A DNA stretch of 31,935 nucleotides from an uncultured Eubacteriales bacterium (GCA_902491535.1 CABUHS010000029.1:1-31935); one strand, 5' to 3'. Shown: positions 1 through 7,206, numbered from the stretch's first letter. The notes: generated by a model from the letters alone, not told the origin. Translations and numbers: made by a program.

Positions 1-83
1 TCAAGGATGGCGGGGAAGTTACGGAGCTTTTGTGGGACAAAGGGAATACCGTTGAGACGGTAGCGGTATTTTCTAAAAAATAA
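1..83 (+). CDS. C-terminal fragment of an unidentified protein
   Basis: An open frame enters from the left edge (first full codon at base 3) and ends at TAA 81-83. It gives about 26 residues ending TVETVAVFSKK. The fragment is too short to assign to a family. A ribosome binding site for the next gene starts 8 bases after the stop, so it is probably the upstream member of the same transcript as the lipase-like gene. The real start lies outside the window. Confidence 0.55.
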   Translation, partial: KDGGEVTELLWDKGNTVETVAVFSKK

Positions 84-90
84 AGCTTTT

Positions 91-148
91 TAGGAGATGA
101 CTCGTATGTGTAAGAATTTAAAATATCCTTTGCTATTGGTTCAACGGT
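91..148 (+). other. RBS and out-of-frame 5' end of the lipase-like gene
   Basis: A Shine-Dalgarno (TAGGAG, 91-96) stands 9 bases before ATG 106. From that ATG the frame reads MCKNLKYPLLLVQR and then runs in a different phase from the downstream lipase frame. Removing one A from the CAA at 142-144 gives GTT CAC GGT ATG GGA TTC, that is VHGMGF, the usual lipase oxyanion-hole segment, fused in phase to the downstream frame. This stretch is therefore best read as the true 5' end of the lipase gene, separated from it by a one-base insertion. Confidence 0.75.
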
Positions 149-919
149 ATGGGATTCAGAGACAGAAAACATATACGTTATTGGGGGAGAATTCCTGCGA
201 AACTTGAGGAAAACGGCTGCAGTGTCTATTACGGAAATCAGGATGCAAACGGATCGGTCATATCAAACGGTAGATTTTTGGCAGAAAGAGTCAAAGATAT
301 AATAGAGGAGACCGGGGCGGACAAGCTGAATGTTATTGCGCATTCCAAAGGCGGTCTTGATATGCGGTATGCAATTTCATCACTGGGTATATCGGATCGT
401 ATTTCATCGCTTACTACTATCAGTACACCTCACAATGGCTCTTTAACTGTTGACAGGTTGCTTAAGCTTCCGAAGTTTGCAGTTAAAATTGTGACGTCAT
501 GTTCGGATTTGTGGTTGAGAATATGCGGTGATAAGAATCCCAATACATACGATGTTATTCAGTCATTGACGACTGGTGCGGCAGAAGAGTTTAACAGTAA
601 TAATCCTGATGCGCCAGGTGTTTATTATCAAAGCTACGCATTTATTATGAAACATGTCTGGAGTGACATGCTTATGATTGTACCGGGAGCTGTGGTAAAA
701 TTCTTTGAAGGTCCAAACGACGGATTGCTTGCACCGAGAGCAACGGAGTGGACAAACTTTCGCGGAATAGTCACAAGCAATTCCGGCAGAGGAATCTCAC
801 ATTGTGATCAAGTTGATCTTCGACGAAGAAGAATGACGCGCAAACAAGGTGACGGAATTCAGGATATAACCGATTTTTATATTAATATTGTTAAAGATCT
901 CTGTGAAAGAGGCTTTTAA
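149..919 (+). CDS. Lipase-like alpha/beta hydrolase (5' end frameshifted)
   Basis: The 256-residue product resembles the triacylglycerol lipase-type alpha/beta hydrolases that act on ester bonds. The nucleophile elbow is AHSKGG (Ser66 counted from ATG 149), the acid is probably Asp191 in GPNDGLL, and the base is His218 in ISHCD. There is no clear signal peptide. ATG 149 has no ribosome binding site of its own and begins inside the conserved HGMGF oxyanion-hole motif. The real start is very likely ATG 106, which has a TAGGAG, and one extra A at 143/144 separates the two phases. The catalytic residues are intact, so this is either a recently broken gene or a base error in the sequence. It lies just downstream of the partial gene at the left edge. 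The family call is firm; the substrate is unknown. Confidence 0.8.
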   Translation: MGFRDRKHIRYWGRIPAKLEENGCSVYYGNQDANGSVISNGRFLAERVKDIIEETGADKLNVIAHSKGGLDMRYAISSLGISDRISSLTTISTPHNGSLTVDRLLKLPKFAVKIVTSCSDLWLRICGDKNPNTYDVIQSLTTGAAEEFNSNNPDAPGVYYQSYAFIMKHVWSDMLMIVPGAVVKFFEGPNDGLLAPRATEWTNFRGIVTSNSGRGISHCDQVDLRRRRMTRKQGDGIQDITDFYINIVKDLCERGF

Positions 920-1082
920 TGATAAATGTGCAGACAATCATCGTATTTGCTTTTAGTCTGTTTGACTTTTATATAAATATTTCAGAGAGATCGGTTTTTT
1001 ATTTCTTGTATTCGTCACGAATAAAAATTGTCTGTAGATAGTCAGACGGAATTTTAAAAATTGGGTAACCGGAGATGATTAT

Positions 1083-1493
1083 ATGTGGCTTGTTCTTGCA
1101 TTGCTTTCATCACTTTTTGCTGCACTTACCACGATATTGGCTAAGGTCGGTATAACAGGTGTGAAATCCGAGTTGGCGACAGCTATAAGAACGGTAGTTG
1201 TTCTTATCATGTCATGGGGAATGGTCTTTTTAACCGGAGCGCAGAACGGAATTTCAGGTATAGATAAAAAGAGCTGGATATTTCTTATTCTGTCCGGACT
1301 CGCGACAGGCGCTTCATGGCTTTGCTATTACCGGGCGGTACAGATTGGTGACGTATCCAAGGTCGTGCCGATAGACAAGCTGAGCGTTATATTTACAATT
1401 CTTCTTGCCGCGGCATTTTTGGGAGAAAAAATAACGGTAAAGAATTTTTTCGGCATGGCTTTTATTGCGTGCGGAACACTCTTGATGCTTTAA
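1083..1493 (+). CDS. Half-size EamA/DMT-family membrane transporter
   Basis: This 136-residue, very hydrophobic protein has about five predicted membrane segments and one EamA unit; classical drug/metabolite transporters carry two. It matches the short COG2510-like proteins, including the run SWLCYYRAVQIGDVSKVVPIDKLS followed by a final helix near FLGEKI. Such proteins are thought to work as dimers in the cytoplasmic membrane, with substrate unknown. ATG 1083 has GGAG at 1071-1074. The gene lies only 27 bases before the metal ABC ATPase, so the three genes to 3051 probably share a transcript. A link to metal transport is an inference from position only. Confidence 0.8.
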   Translation: MWLVLALLSSLFAALTTILAKVGITGVKSELATAIRTVVVLIMSWGMVFLTGAQNGISGIDKKSWIFLILSGLATGASWLCYYRAVQIGDVSKVVPIDKLSVIFTILLAAAFLGEKITVKNFFGMAFIACGTLLML

Positions 1494-1520
1494 TTTAAAA
1501 ATAATACGGGAACGGATATT

Positions 1521-2231
1521 ATGGCACTTATTGAATGTAAAGATCTGTCCTTCGCTTATGAGGGCAGAACGATCGTCTCTGAGCTTAACTTTGAGGTGAA
1601 CGCCGGAGATTATTTATGTATATTCGGGGAGAACGGCTCCGGTAAAAGCACACTTATAAAGGGACTTCTCGGACTCAAAGCGCCGATGAGCGGAACGATA
1701 ACATACGGTGACGGACTTTCGGGAAATGAGATCGGATACCTGCCGCAGCAGACGGGCGTACAGCGTAATTTCCCCGCGTCGGTTAAGGAGGTAGTTCTGT
1801 CAGGAACGATAGGAAAAAGTCCGCTAAGACCGTTTTATTCTGCGGCTGAAAAACGCCGTGCAGAAGAAAATATGTCAAGACTCGGTATAGCCGGATTGTC
1901 AAACAGATGTTACAGAGAATTGTCGGGCGGACAGCAGCAGCGTGTGCTGCTTGCAAGAGCGCTTTGTGCAACAAAACGTCTGATCCTGCTTGACGAGCCT
2001 GTTTCGGGACTCGATCCGATAGTTACGGCTGAAATGTACAAACTCATAAAGACGCTGAACCGTGAGGACGGTATAACTGTAATAATGGTTTCGCACGATA
2101 TACACGGAGTTGTGGATGATGCTACACATATCATGCATATGAGCGGTAAACCCTTGTTTTTCGGCACTTCTTCAGATTATATAAAAAGCGATATCGGAAA
2201 GGTCTTCCTCTGCGGTGAGCATCATGCATAG
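1521..2231 (+). CDS. znuC: Metal (zinc/manganese-type) ABC transporter ATP-binding protein
   Basis: This is a 236-residue ABC ATPase that powers import through the permease encoded next to it. Visible motifs in order are Walker A GENGSGKST (residues 36-44), a Q-loop at YLPQQ, the signature LSGGQQQR, Walker B RLILLDEP and the switch histidine in VSHD. Length and motif spacing fit the ZnuC/AdcC/MntB group of cluster 9 importers. The 3' end overlaps the start of the permease, which indicates translational coupling. Zinc, manganese and iron cannot be separated from the ATPase sequence, so the symbol stands for the family. No substrate-binding lipoprotein gene lies beside it in this window. Confidence 0.88.
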   Translation: MALIECKDLSFAYEGRTIVSELNFEVNAGDYLCIFGENGSGKSTLIKGLLGLKAPMSGTITYGDGLSGNEIGYLPQQTGVQRNFPASVKEVVLSGTIGKSPLRPFYSAAEKRRAEENMSRLGIAGLSNRCYRELSGGQQQRVLLARALCATKRLILLDEPVSGLDPIVTAEMYKLIKTLNREDGITVIMVSHDIHGVVDDATHIMHMSGKPLFFGTSSDYIKSDIGKVFLCGEHHA

Positions 2232-3051
2232 TGTATTGCTTTCTCTTTTTACTTATAAATTTGCCGCGAGAGCGATATTTGCCGGTACGGCAGTGTCTTT
2301 ATGCGCGGCGTTGATAGGCGTCGTACTTACGCTCAGACGCAGTTCGATGCTCGGTGACGGACTTTCCCATACTGCATTTGCCGCGGTAGTAATAGCGGCG
2401 GCAACCGGTTGGTCTCCGTATTGGGCGAGCCTGATCATCACACTTGCGGCGGCGTTTTTGATTCTCAGGATCAAGCCGGGACATGGCGGAGATACTGCTG
2501 TTGCGGTAATTTCGGTCAGCTCGCTTGCTGTCGGTATGTTGGTTATATCACAAAATTCGGGATTTAATGTTAATATGAATGAATATCTTTTCGGAAGCAT
2601 ACTCTCTATGAGCCGTACCGATGTTTTTGTTGCTATCGGGCTTTCGGTATTTGTACTTGCGGTGTTTTTGCTGTGCCGCAGGGTTATTTTCAGCATGACT
2701 TTTGACGAGGGCTTTTGTAAAGCGTGCGGCGTAAAAACGGAGTTTTATAAAAATCTCATTGCGGTACTTACTGCGGTTATCGTTGTTATGGGCATGCGGA
2801 TAGTCGGTGCGTTACTGATGACGAATCTGCTGATATATCCGGCTGTTTCTTCTATGAAGCTTCTTCGGAGCTTTAAAGGAGTTCTGATATGCTCTGCCTG
2901 TGTGTCGGTATTCTGTTTTCTTTTGGGAATTGTTACATCCTGCGTACTCGGTACGCCTGCCGGAGCAGGTATTGTTGTTATGAATATTATTGTTTATGCC
3001 GTTGTATCTGTGTTTAATGCAGTTTCAGGCAGAATACATACGCATACGTAA
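2224..3051 (+). CDS. znuB: Metal ABC transporter permease (ZnuB/MntC family)
   Basis: This is a membrane permease with about eight hydrophobic segments. Family landmarks are SSMLGDGLSHTAFAAV near the N-terminus, the EYLFGSIL stretch in the middle, and MRIVGALLMTNLLIYPA, all typical of ABC-3 metal permeases. It would form the membrane channel driven by the ATPase encoded upstream. Two starts are possible: ATG 2224 with GGTGAG 4 bases upstream, or GTG 2215, three codons earlier. ATG is preferred. Both overlap the ATPase reading frame (stop at 2231). The first terminator-like hairpin follows 116 bases after the stop. The transported ion is not established. Confidence 0.88.
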   Translation: MHSVLLSLFTYKFAARAIFAGTAVSLCAALIGVVLTLRRSSMLGDGLSHTAFAAVVIAAATGWSPYWASLIITLAAAFLILRIKPGHGGDTAVAVISVSSLAVGMLVISQNSGFNVNMNEYLFGSILSMSRTDVFVAIGLSVFVLAVFLLCRRVIFSMTFDEGFCKACGVKTEFYKNLIAVLTAVIVVMGMRIVGALLMTNLLIYPAVSSMKLLRSFKGVLICSACVSVFCFLLGIVTSCVLGTPAGAGIVVMNIIVYAVVSVFNAVSGRIHTHT

Positions 3052-3130
3052 AAAAAACTGTATTGATTTCACAGGAATTGTATTTGTATCGTGATGATCT
3101 TCGGCTGTGTAATTAACTGTCAGTAAAATA

Positions 3131-3166
3131 AAAAATCAGCCTAAGGGTTGTGCCCTTAAGGACAGT
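3131..3166 (+). repeat. Left imperfect inverted repeat of the 3.1-4.55 kb cassette
   Basis: The segment begins AAAAATCAGCC and ends GCCCTTAAGGACAGT. The same two blocks recur in reverse complement at 4514-4552, in the same order and with a different spacer (10 bases here, 13 there). In each copy the spacer region can itself fold (here TAAGGG pairs with CCCTTA). The pair brackets the zinc-ribbon gene and its leader. It could be a mobile-element end, a dispersed palindromic repeat, or a transcript-end structure; the sequence does not decide. Confidence 0.65.
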
Positions 3167-3199
3167 AAAAGGATGTGTAGAATTTCTACACATCCTTTT
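3167..3199 (+). terminator. Long perfect hairpin, probable terminator of the metal-transport operon
   Basis: Sixteen bases (AAAAGGATGTGTAGAA, 3167-3182) are followed after one base by their exact reverse complement (3184-3199), so it folds with a loop of about 5. The 3' arm ends in TTTT. It is the first strong intrinsic-terminator shape after the permease gene. It also works in the reverse direction and touches the inner edge of the left inverted repeat. Confidence 0.65.
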
Positions 3200-3225
3200 A
3201 GTTGTGTCTTATCCATAACAAGCAG

Positions 3226-3248
3226 GGAAAATGTATATCACATTTTCC
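3226..3248. repeat. 8-bp hairpin in the gene-free stretch 3052-3542
   Basis: GGAAAATG (3226-3233) pairs perfectly with CATTTTCC (3241-3248) around a 7-base loop. It has no T-run and no evident role. The gene-free 3052-3542 region otherwise contains the left inverted repeat, the terminator hairpin, a promoter and the structured leader, which are listed separately. No coding sequence was found there. Confidence 0.4.
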
Positions 3249-3310
3249 ACTCGTTAGGGGAACCTAAAATCCTTCACCGGCTTATAAATAATATAAAACA
3301 CTTTTAAACC

Positions 3311-3339
3311 TTTACAATTTAGAAAATATATGATATAAT
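3311..3339 (+). promoter_or_regulatory. Sigma-A promoter of the zinc-ribbon gene leader
   Basis: TTTACA at 3311-3316, a 17-base spacer and a perfect TATAAT at 3334-3339 form a near-consensus sigma-A promoter. The predicted first transcribed base is about 3346, which coincides with the first base pair of the long hairpin that follows, so the RNA would begin directly with the structured element. Confidence 0.75.
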
Positions 3340-3344
3340 ACTAT

Positions 3345-3524
3345 TACCACACAAAAATCGAATATATGTCATCTTTTTTGTAGAAGTGGGCACTTCATTT
3401 TGGTAAAAGTGCTGACTTCAGTTTTTCCATTTCTATGATGGGATGACATGTCGATTTTGTGTGGTAGCAAATCGAAGTCGAGCATTTTTCGGTGTGTGCG
3501 ACTTTGCGTTGCACACACTTTTTT
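3345..3524 (+). ncRNA. Candidate structured leader RNA or small RNA ending in an intrinsic terminator
   Basis: TACCACACAAAAATCGA (3345-3361) pairs with TCGATTTTGTGTGGTA (3451-3466) with one bulged base. Inside it, ATGTCATC (3366-3373) pairs with GATGACAT (3442-3449), and 3383-3395 pairs with 3407-3419 apart from two central positions. Downstream lies a terminator hairpin (3492-3518 plus six T). Alternative pairings are visible: TCGATTT 3451-3457 with AAATCGA 3469-3475, and AAGTCG 3475-3480 with CGACTT 3499-3504, which would compete with the terminator stem. The ribosome binding site AGGAGG follows at once. This layout fits a regulatory leader (riboswitch or attenuator) or a terminated small RNA with read-through. 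I do not recognise a known riboswitch class in it. Confidence 0.6.
3492..3524 (+). terminator. Intrinsic terminator/attenuator just before the zinc-ribbon gene
   Basis: GTGTGTGC (3492-3499) pairs perfectly with GCACACAC (3511-3518), followed by six T (3519-3524). It lies only 4 bases before AGGAGG (3529-3534) of the next gene, so full termination would silence that gene and partial or regulated termination would control it. Confidence 0.75.
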
Positions 3525-3542
3525 ATTTAGGAGGACGAACAA

Positions 3543-4421
3543 ATGAAAAATTGTAAACGATGTAATAATCTCTTAGCTGATGATGTCGAATTTTGTTCCA
3601 ACTGTGGATGTAAGGTTGAAGAAAACAGTATTCCAACGCCCACACAAATTATTGCAACACTACCGAAAAAAATAAACGTATGCTCTTTATTAGCTGTCAT
3701 TTTTGGTGCAATCGGTATTATACCGCTGTTAAACTTTTTATTTCTTCCTGCCGCAATTATTCTCGCGATTATTGGATTGATTTTATCTAAAAACAGAAAA
3801 AAAGGCATTACTATTGCAAGTGTTGCTGTTGTAATAATTTCATTGGTTATTTCTATTGCTTGGATTTTTCCAATCGCATCAGGAAAGCCCGTTGTTGATA
3901 CCAAAGAAGGCATCGAAACCTCACAAACATCAAGTGTTGAGTCGTCAGTGGAAGAACAATATGAATATATTTCTTTTCCTGATATTGTTACAACAGATTA
4001 TTTTCGAATAAATATCGAATCTGTTTACATTAGCAAAGAAATTCGCCCATCGAAAACAAACGGATTATATAGTTATAAACAAGCGGAATCTGGAAAACAA
4101 TATTGTTATATAAAAGGCACAATTAAAAACACATCGGGCACAACGCATCAAATATCATTTTTAGGTGATTTTATATTTGACAATACATATACTTATAACG
4201 GATTATTGTTGAAAGAGGTTGAAAATGGTATCGATAATATTTTAATGTATGAAACAATTCAACCCTTAGAACAAATTGAATTTTACTATGCTTGTTGTAT
4301 TCCTGATGAAACAATCAATAATTACAATTCTGCCGAAATAAAATTTGAGGTTATTTCGGATTTATGTAAAAGTTCCGCTGATACAAAATATAATAAATAC
4401 TCTTTAGGGTTTGGAAAATAA
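3543..4421 (+). CDS. Zinc-ribbon membrane-anchored protein of unknown function
   Basis: This 292-residue protein starts with a short zinc ribbon (Cys4, Cys7, Cys18, Cys21). Hydrophobic segments follow at roughly residues 47-83 and 89-112, resembling the DUF4190-type membrane unit. The rest (about 115-292) is a probably extracytoplasmic domain rich in aromatic residues, loosely like DUF4352 or telokin-like exported domains; that last comparison is weak. The start is clear: AGGAGG at 3529-3534 and ATG at 3543. Codon use is visibly more A/T-rich than in the 5.8-15 kb genes, which suggests recent acquisition. It is the only gene between the inverted repeats, sits behind a structured leader and has its own terminator. 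A signalling or envelope-stress role is possible but not shown. Confidence 0.8.
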   Translation: MKNCKRCNNLLADDVEFCSNCGCKVEENSIPTPTQIIATLPKKINVCSLLAVIFGAIGIIPLLNFLFLPAAIILAIIGLILSKNRKKGITIASVAVVIISLVISIAWIFPIASGKPVVDTKEGIETSQTSSVESSVEEQYEYISFPDIVTTDYFRINIESVYISKEIRPSKTNGLYSYKQAESGKQYCYIKGTIKNTSGTTHQISFLGDFIFDNTYTYNGLLLKEVENGIDNILMYETIQPLEQIEFYYACCIPDETINNYNSAEIKFEVISDLCKSSADTKYNKYSLGFGK

Positions 4422-4462
4422 ATGCTTTTCCATGATGTAATTATGTAATATGGTAATATCGC

Positions 4463-4499
4463 AAAACTGTTCACACTTAATAGGTGTGAGCAGTTTTTT
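4463..4499 (+). terminator. Intrinsic terminator of the zinc-ribbon gene
   Basis: AAAACTGTTCACAC (4463-4476) pairs with GTGTGAGCAGTTTT (4484-4497) with one wobble pair around a 7-base loop, followed by a continuing T-run to 4499. It lies about 40 bases after the stop and closes the monocistronic unit that starts at about 3346. Confidence 0.85.
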
Positions 4500-4513
4500 A
4501 AGTGATTATATCA

Positions 4514-4552
4514 ACTGTCCTTAAGGGCGCGTATCATATACGGCTGATTTTT
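4514..4552 (-). repeat. Right imperfect inverted repeat of the cassette
   Basis: ACTGTCCTTAAGGGC (4514-4528) and GGCTGATTTTT (4542-4552) are the reverse complements of the two end blocks of the repeat at 3131-3166. The 13-base spacer differs from the left copy but is itself a small palindrome (CGTAT/ATACG). The conserved ends plus a foldable but unconserved middle are typical of dispersed palindromic repeats and of some transposon ends. Confidence 0.65.
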
Positions 4553-4709
4553 GTTTTAAAATATGTTTGGCTTTATTAATTAAGTTTTTATAAGTAATGA
4601 AATAAAGAAAAATGTATCCCATAGAACGCGATTCTTTTTGTTGGCATATTGTACATTGAAATAATGAACTTTTTAATCGTGTCGGCTATCCGTGCCGATA
4701 AATCCGAAT

Positions 4710-5396
4710 TTACCGGATTATTTTCAAAAAGTTTTCCACTTCTTTATTAAATGTAACATATTTCTTGTTTGCAATAAAATGATTCCCCTTTATAATCGAT
4801 AATTTTGCATTAGGTATATTTTCCGCAATCTCTTTTGTATGGGATTCTTTAATCATATCGCGACTTCCGCAAATTATGAGCGTCGGGGTTTTTATTTTTG
4901 ATAATTCGCTTAGTTCAATATTCGGATCATTAACCATTAAACCAAGCATTTCGGCATTCTTTTTTGCATCAATAGATTTTGAGGCAAATCGTCTTGCTAT
5001 TTTATATCCTATTTCGATTGGAATTTGTATCGAGCTTTTTACTCCTTTCGGATTAAGATTTCCCCCGTTTAATATCAATGCTTTTACCTTGTTTGGGTAT
5101 TTCATTGCAAATTTCATTGCTGTATTTGCTCCGTCTGAAAATCCTAAAATAACTGCATATGAAATTCCAAGGTCTTCCATAAATTCGTATAAATCACAGG
5201 AAAATTGCTCGATCGTAAAAGGTTTCGTACCTCTTGGCGACTTACCGTGGCCCCGTGTATCCAAAGCAATCACTCTGTATCTGTCGCTGAAATAATCTAT
5301 TTGATTCTTGAAATATGAGCTGTCCTCTCCGTTTCCATGCAAAAGGATAAACGGATCTTTATTTCCTTTTTCCTGGTAATATAAGGTTATATCCAT
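4710..5396 (-). CDS. Alpha/beta-fold hydrolase
   Basis: A 228-residue single-domain cytoplasmic alpha/beta hydrolase. The oxyanion-hole motif is LLHGNG (residues 18-23), the nucleophile is Ser87 in GFSDGA, the acid is Asp180 in CGSRD and the base is His206 in GNHF, so the whole triad is present. The arrangement fits small esterases and proline-iminopeptidase-like hydrolases; the substrate is not predictable. Upstream of ATG 5396 the minus strand reads GAGGAAG at suitable spacing. The gene is transcribed toward the zinc-ribbon cassette and is A/T-rich like it, so it may belong to the same acquired stretch. No partner gene is adjacent on this strand. Confidence 0.85.
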   Translation of the reverse strand: MDITLYYQEKGNKDPFILLHGNGEDSSYFKNQIDYFSDRYRVIALDTRGHGKSPRGTKPFTIEQFSCDLYEFMEDLGISYAVILGFSDGANTAMKFAMKYPNKVKALILNGGNLNPKGVKSSIQIPIEIGYKIARRFASKSIDAKKNAEMLGLMVNDPNIELSELSKIKTPTLIICGSRDMIKESHTKEIAENIPNAKLSIIKGNHFIANKKYVTFNKEVENFLKIIR

Positions 5397-5471
5397 TTAT
5401 ACTTCCTCGCAGATGCCTATTTATCGCATTACCTTACCGTATTTAACTATATAGCAATAAAGCAGGAAATT

Positions 5472-5525
5472 AAAACAAAAACTGCACATCTTCCTGATAC
5501 TGCATTGTATCAAAATAGATGTGCA
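5472..5525 (-). terminator. Intrinsic terminator downstream of tRNA-Pro
   Basis: On the minus strand TGCACATCT (5525-5517) pairs with AGATGTGCA (5491-5483). An inner GATAC/GTATC stem lies in the loop, and the T-rich run GTTTTTGTTTT (5482-5472) follows. It begins 5 bases after the CCA end of the tRNA. Confidence 0.75.
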
Positions 5526-5529
5526 ACTA

Positions 5530-5606
5530 TGGTCGGAGTGAGGTGACTCGAACACCCGACCTCTTGGTCCCGAACCAAGCGCTCTACCAAACTGAGCCAC
5601 ACCCCG
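5530..5606 (-). tRNA. tRNA-Pro (CGG anticodon)
   Basis: A 77-base cloverleaf on the minus strand. The acceptor CGGGGTG pairs with CACTCCG, and the anticodon stem CTTGG/CCAAG encloses loop TTCGGGA, giving anticodon CGG, which reads the Pro codon CCG. The T arm contains GTTCGAGTC. The discriminator A and the CCA tail are encoded (5530-5533). Confidence 0.95.
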
Positions 5607-5644
5607 TTATTTAATTATAATCACAGAAATTGTGAACGTTAAGT

Positions 5645-5673
5645 ATTATATCATGTAAAATAAAAAATGTCAA
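5645..5673 (-). promoter_or_regulatory. Consensus promoter of tRNA-Pro
   Basis: Read on the minus strand: TTGACA (5673-5668), a 17-base spacer and TATAAT (5650-5645). This is a full sigma-A consensus, placed about 40 bases before the tRNA 5' end. Confidence 0.85.
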
Positions 5674-5737
5674 GTCTTTTTCTGTTTTTTGGGAAAGTTT
5701 TTAATGAAAAGTTTAAACGAATTTTGCGTGATTTTCA

Positions 5738-5766
5738 TTGTATTTTATATCAGAATGATGTATAAT
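5738..5766 (+). promoter_or_regulatory. Probable promoter of the rnfC-rnfD unit
   Basis: A perfect TATAAT at 5761-5766 is preceded at 17 bases by a weak TTGTAT (5738-5743). The predicted start near 5773 leaves a short leader before the ribosome binding site GGAGGTG (5794-5800). Confidence 0.5.
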
Positions 5767-5808
5767 AACTAAAACCAGACGGTAATTATCTGCGGAGGTG
5801 ATTTTTTG

Positions 5809-7206
5809 ATGCCGAAACTTAAACCTTTCGGAGGTGTTCGTATACCGGAGGCGCGCAATGAGTTTTTGGACGGTATTCGCCGTATTGAAGAGCCTCCTTA
5901 TATAAAGCTTTGTATTTGCAAAGAAAATATGACCGTTACGGTATCTGTCGGTGACGCGGTGGTGCGCGGCGGATTGCTTGCGGATGTGAACGATATAAGC
6001 TCGGAAATCGGAATGCCGGTTTACAGCGGTATTTCGGGAAATATTACGGATATATCGGATGAAGTACACGGCGGAAAAGCGTATGTATATATCACTGTGC
6101 GCGGTGACGGAAAAAAGCTTACAGCAAAAAAATCCCCCATGAACAAAAAGCTTTCCGAATGCAACCCCGATGAGCTTATCGCTCTTGCAAGAATGTCGGG
6201 TATAGCCGAACGCAGCGGTGTTCCTATGTGGCAGAATATCCGCAGGTCGCGCGGGCATGCCGCACGCGTTCTTATAAACGCGTTACCTTGCGATTCTGAG
6301 GATAAAACATATTCCTGCCTGATATCGGAGTATCCGGAGCGGCTGCTCTGCGGAATAAAAATAGTTTTGATGGCGGTCGGCTTCAGACATGCAGATATAA
6401 TTATATCAGAGTCGTCCGGATGCAAAGATGTCCTTTTACATGCCGTAGAATCGTTCGGAGGAGAACAGCTTTTCAGCGTTATAACTGCGCCGGATATCTA
6501 TCCTCTTTGTGATGATGTACAGCTTATACGTGCTGCGGGCGGATCGTCTCCGGAAATCGGTAACGAACCGGACGAAACAGGATTTACCGTGTTTGACGCG
6601 ATATCATGTGCAGAGCTTTTTGAAGCTTTTTCGGACGGATCGGCGGTTACAGATACGTTATTGACGGTTAGCGGCGGATGCGTTCGAAAGCCTCAGACCG
6701 TGCAGGTACCTATAGGTACCGAGATATCGGAGCTTGAAAAAGTATGTGACGGTTTTTGGGAATGTCCGATGAGAATAATAAACGGCGGACGTATGGCGGG
6801 AACGATCTCCCGCATTCAGGATACCATAGTCAAAGGAACGCATATCATACAGTTTGAAAGCAGTATAGAAGCACATGCAGAACGCAGCTGTATCAGATGC
6901 GGTAAATGTGTTTCTGTGTGCCCGATGCGTCTTGCACCGCTGTATCTGTCTAAATATTCCTTAGAAGGGAATGCCCGGAGATGTGAGAACTTTCGTATTG
7001 ACGCCTGTACAGAGTGCGGATGCTGCAGTTATATATGTCCGTCTCATATTCCTCTTGCACATAATATACGTATGGGTAAGATATGGTTTGAGGATTTGCG
7101 TGATGCAGAACGCTCCTTGGCAGGCGGTAATCTCTTGAAGAAAGGAGATTCTCTGAAAGATGAAGAACACGGAGAGAAGAGAACGCAAAGACGTAAAAAA
7201 CGTTGA
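5809..7206 (+). CDS. rnfC: Divergent RnfC-like Fe-S subunit of an Rnf-type complex
   Basis: RnfC is the NADH-facing Fe-S subunit of the Rnf ferredoxin:NAD oxidoreductase at the membrane. Visible here are the N-terminal GGVRIPE motif, a biotinyl-like/SLBB region, and two [4Fe-4S] motifs, Cys361-364-367-371 and Cys400-403-406-410, in a 465-residue protein. The usual glycine-rich GxGGxxFP loop for FMN/NADH appears degraded: the matching stretch at about 131-139 reads GIAERSGVP. The following NGAECEP-like motif reads NALPCDS (157-163). The protein may therefore carry electrons through Fe-S centres without binding nucleotide or flavin; this is inferred from motif comparison by eye. ATG 5809 is 8 bases after GGAGGTG; a TTG one codon earlier is less likely. 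The C-terminus is basic. The gene overlaps rnfD by 47 bases. Confidence 0.8.
   Translation: MPKLKPFGGVRIPEARNEFLDGIRRIEEPPYIKLCICKENMTVTVSVGDAVVRGGLLADVNDISSEIGMPVYSGISGNITDISDEVHGGKAYVYITVRGDGKKLTAKKSPMNKKLSECNPDELIALARMSGIAERSGVPMWQNIRRSRGHAARVLINALPCDSEDKTYSCLISEYPERLLCGIKIVLMAVGFRHADIIISESSGCKDVLLHAVESFGGEQLFSVITAPDIYPLCDDVQLIRAAGGSSPEIGNEPDETGFTVFDAISCAELFEAFSDGSAVTDTLLTVSGGCVRKPQTVQVPIGTEISELEKVCDGFWECPMRIINGGRMAGTISRIQDTIVKGTHIIQFESSIEAHAERSCIRCGKCVSVCPMRLAPLYLSKYSLEGNARRCENFRIDACTECGCCSYICPSHIPLAHNIRMGKIWFEDLRDAERSLAGGNLLKKGDSLKDEEHGEKRTQRRKKR

Noticed and set aside
919..1041. 40-codon reading frame starting at ATG 919 in a TAATG overlap with the lipase stop
   Set aside because: It has no ribosome binding site beyond the overlap and no recognisable family or pattern. 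The composition is that of A/T-rich intergenic DNA.
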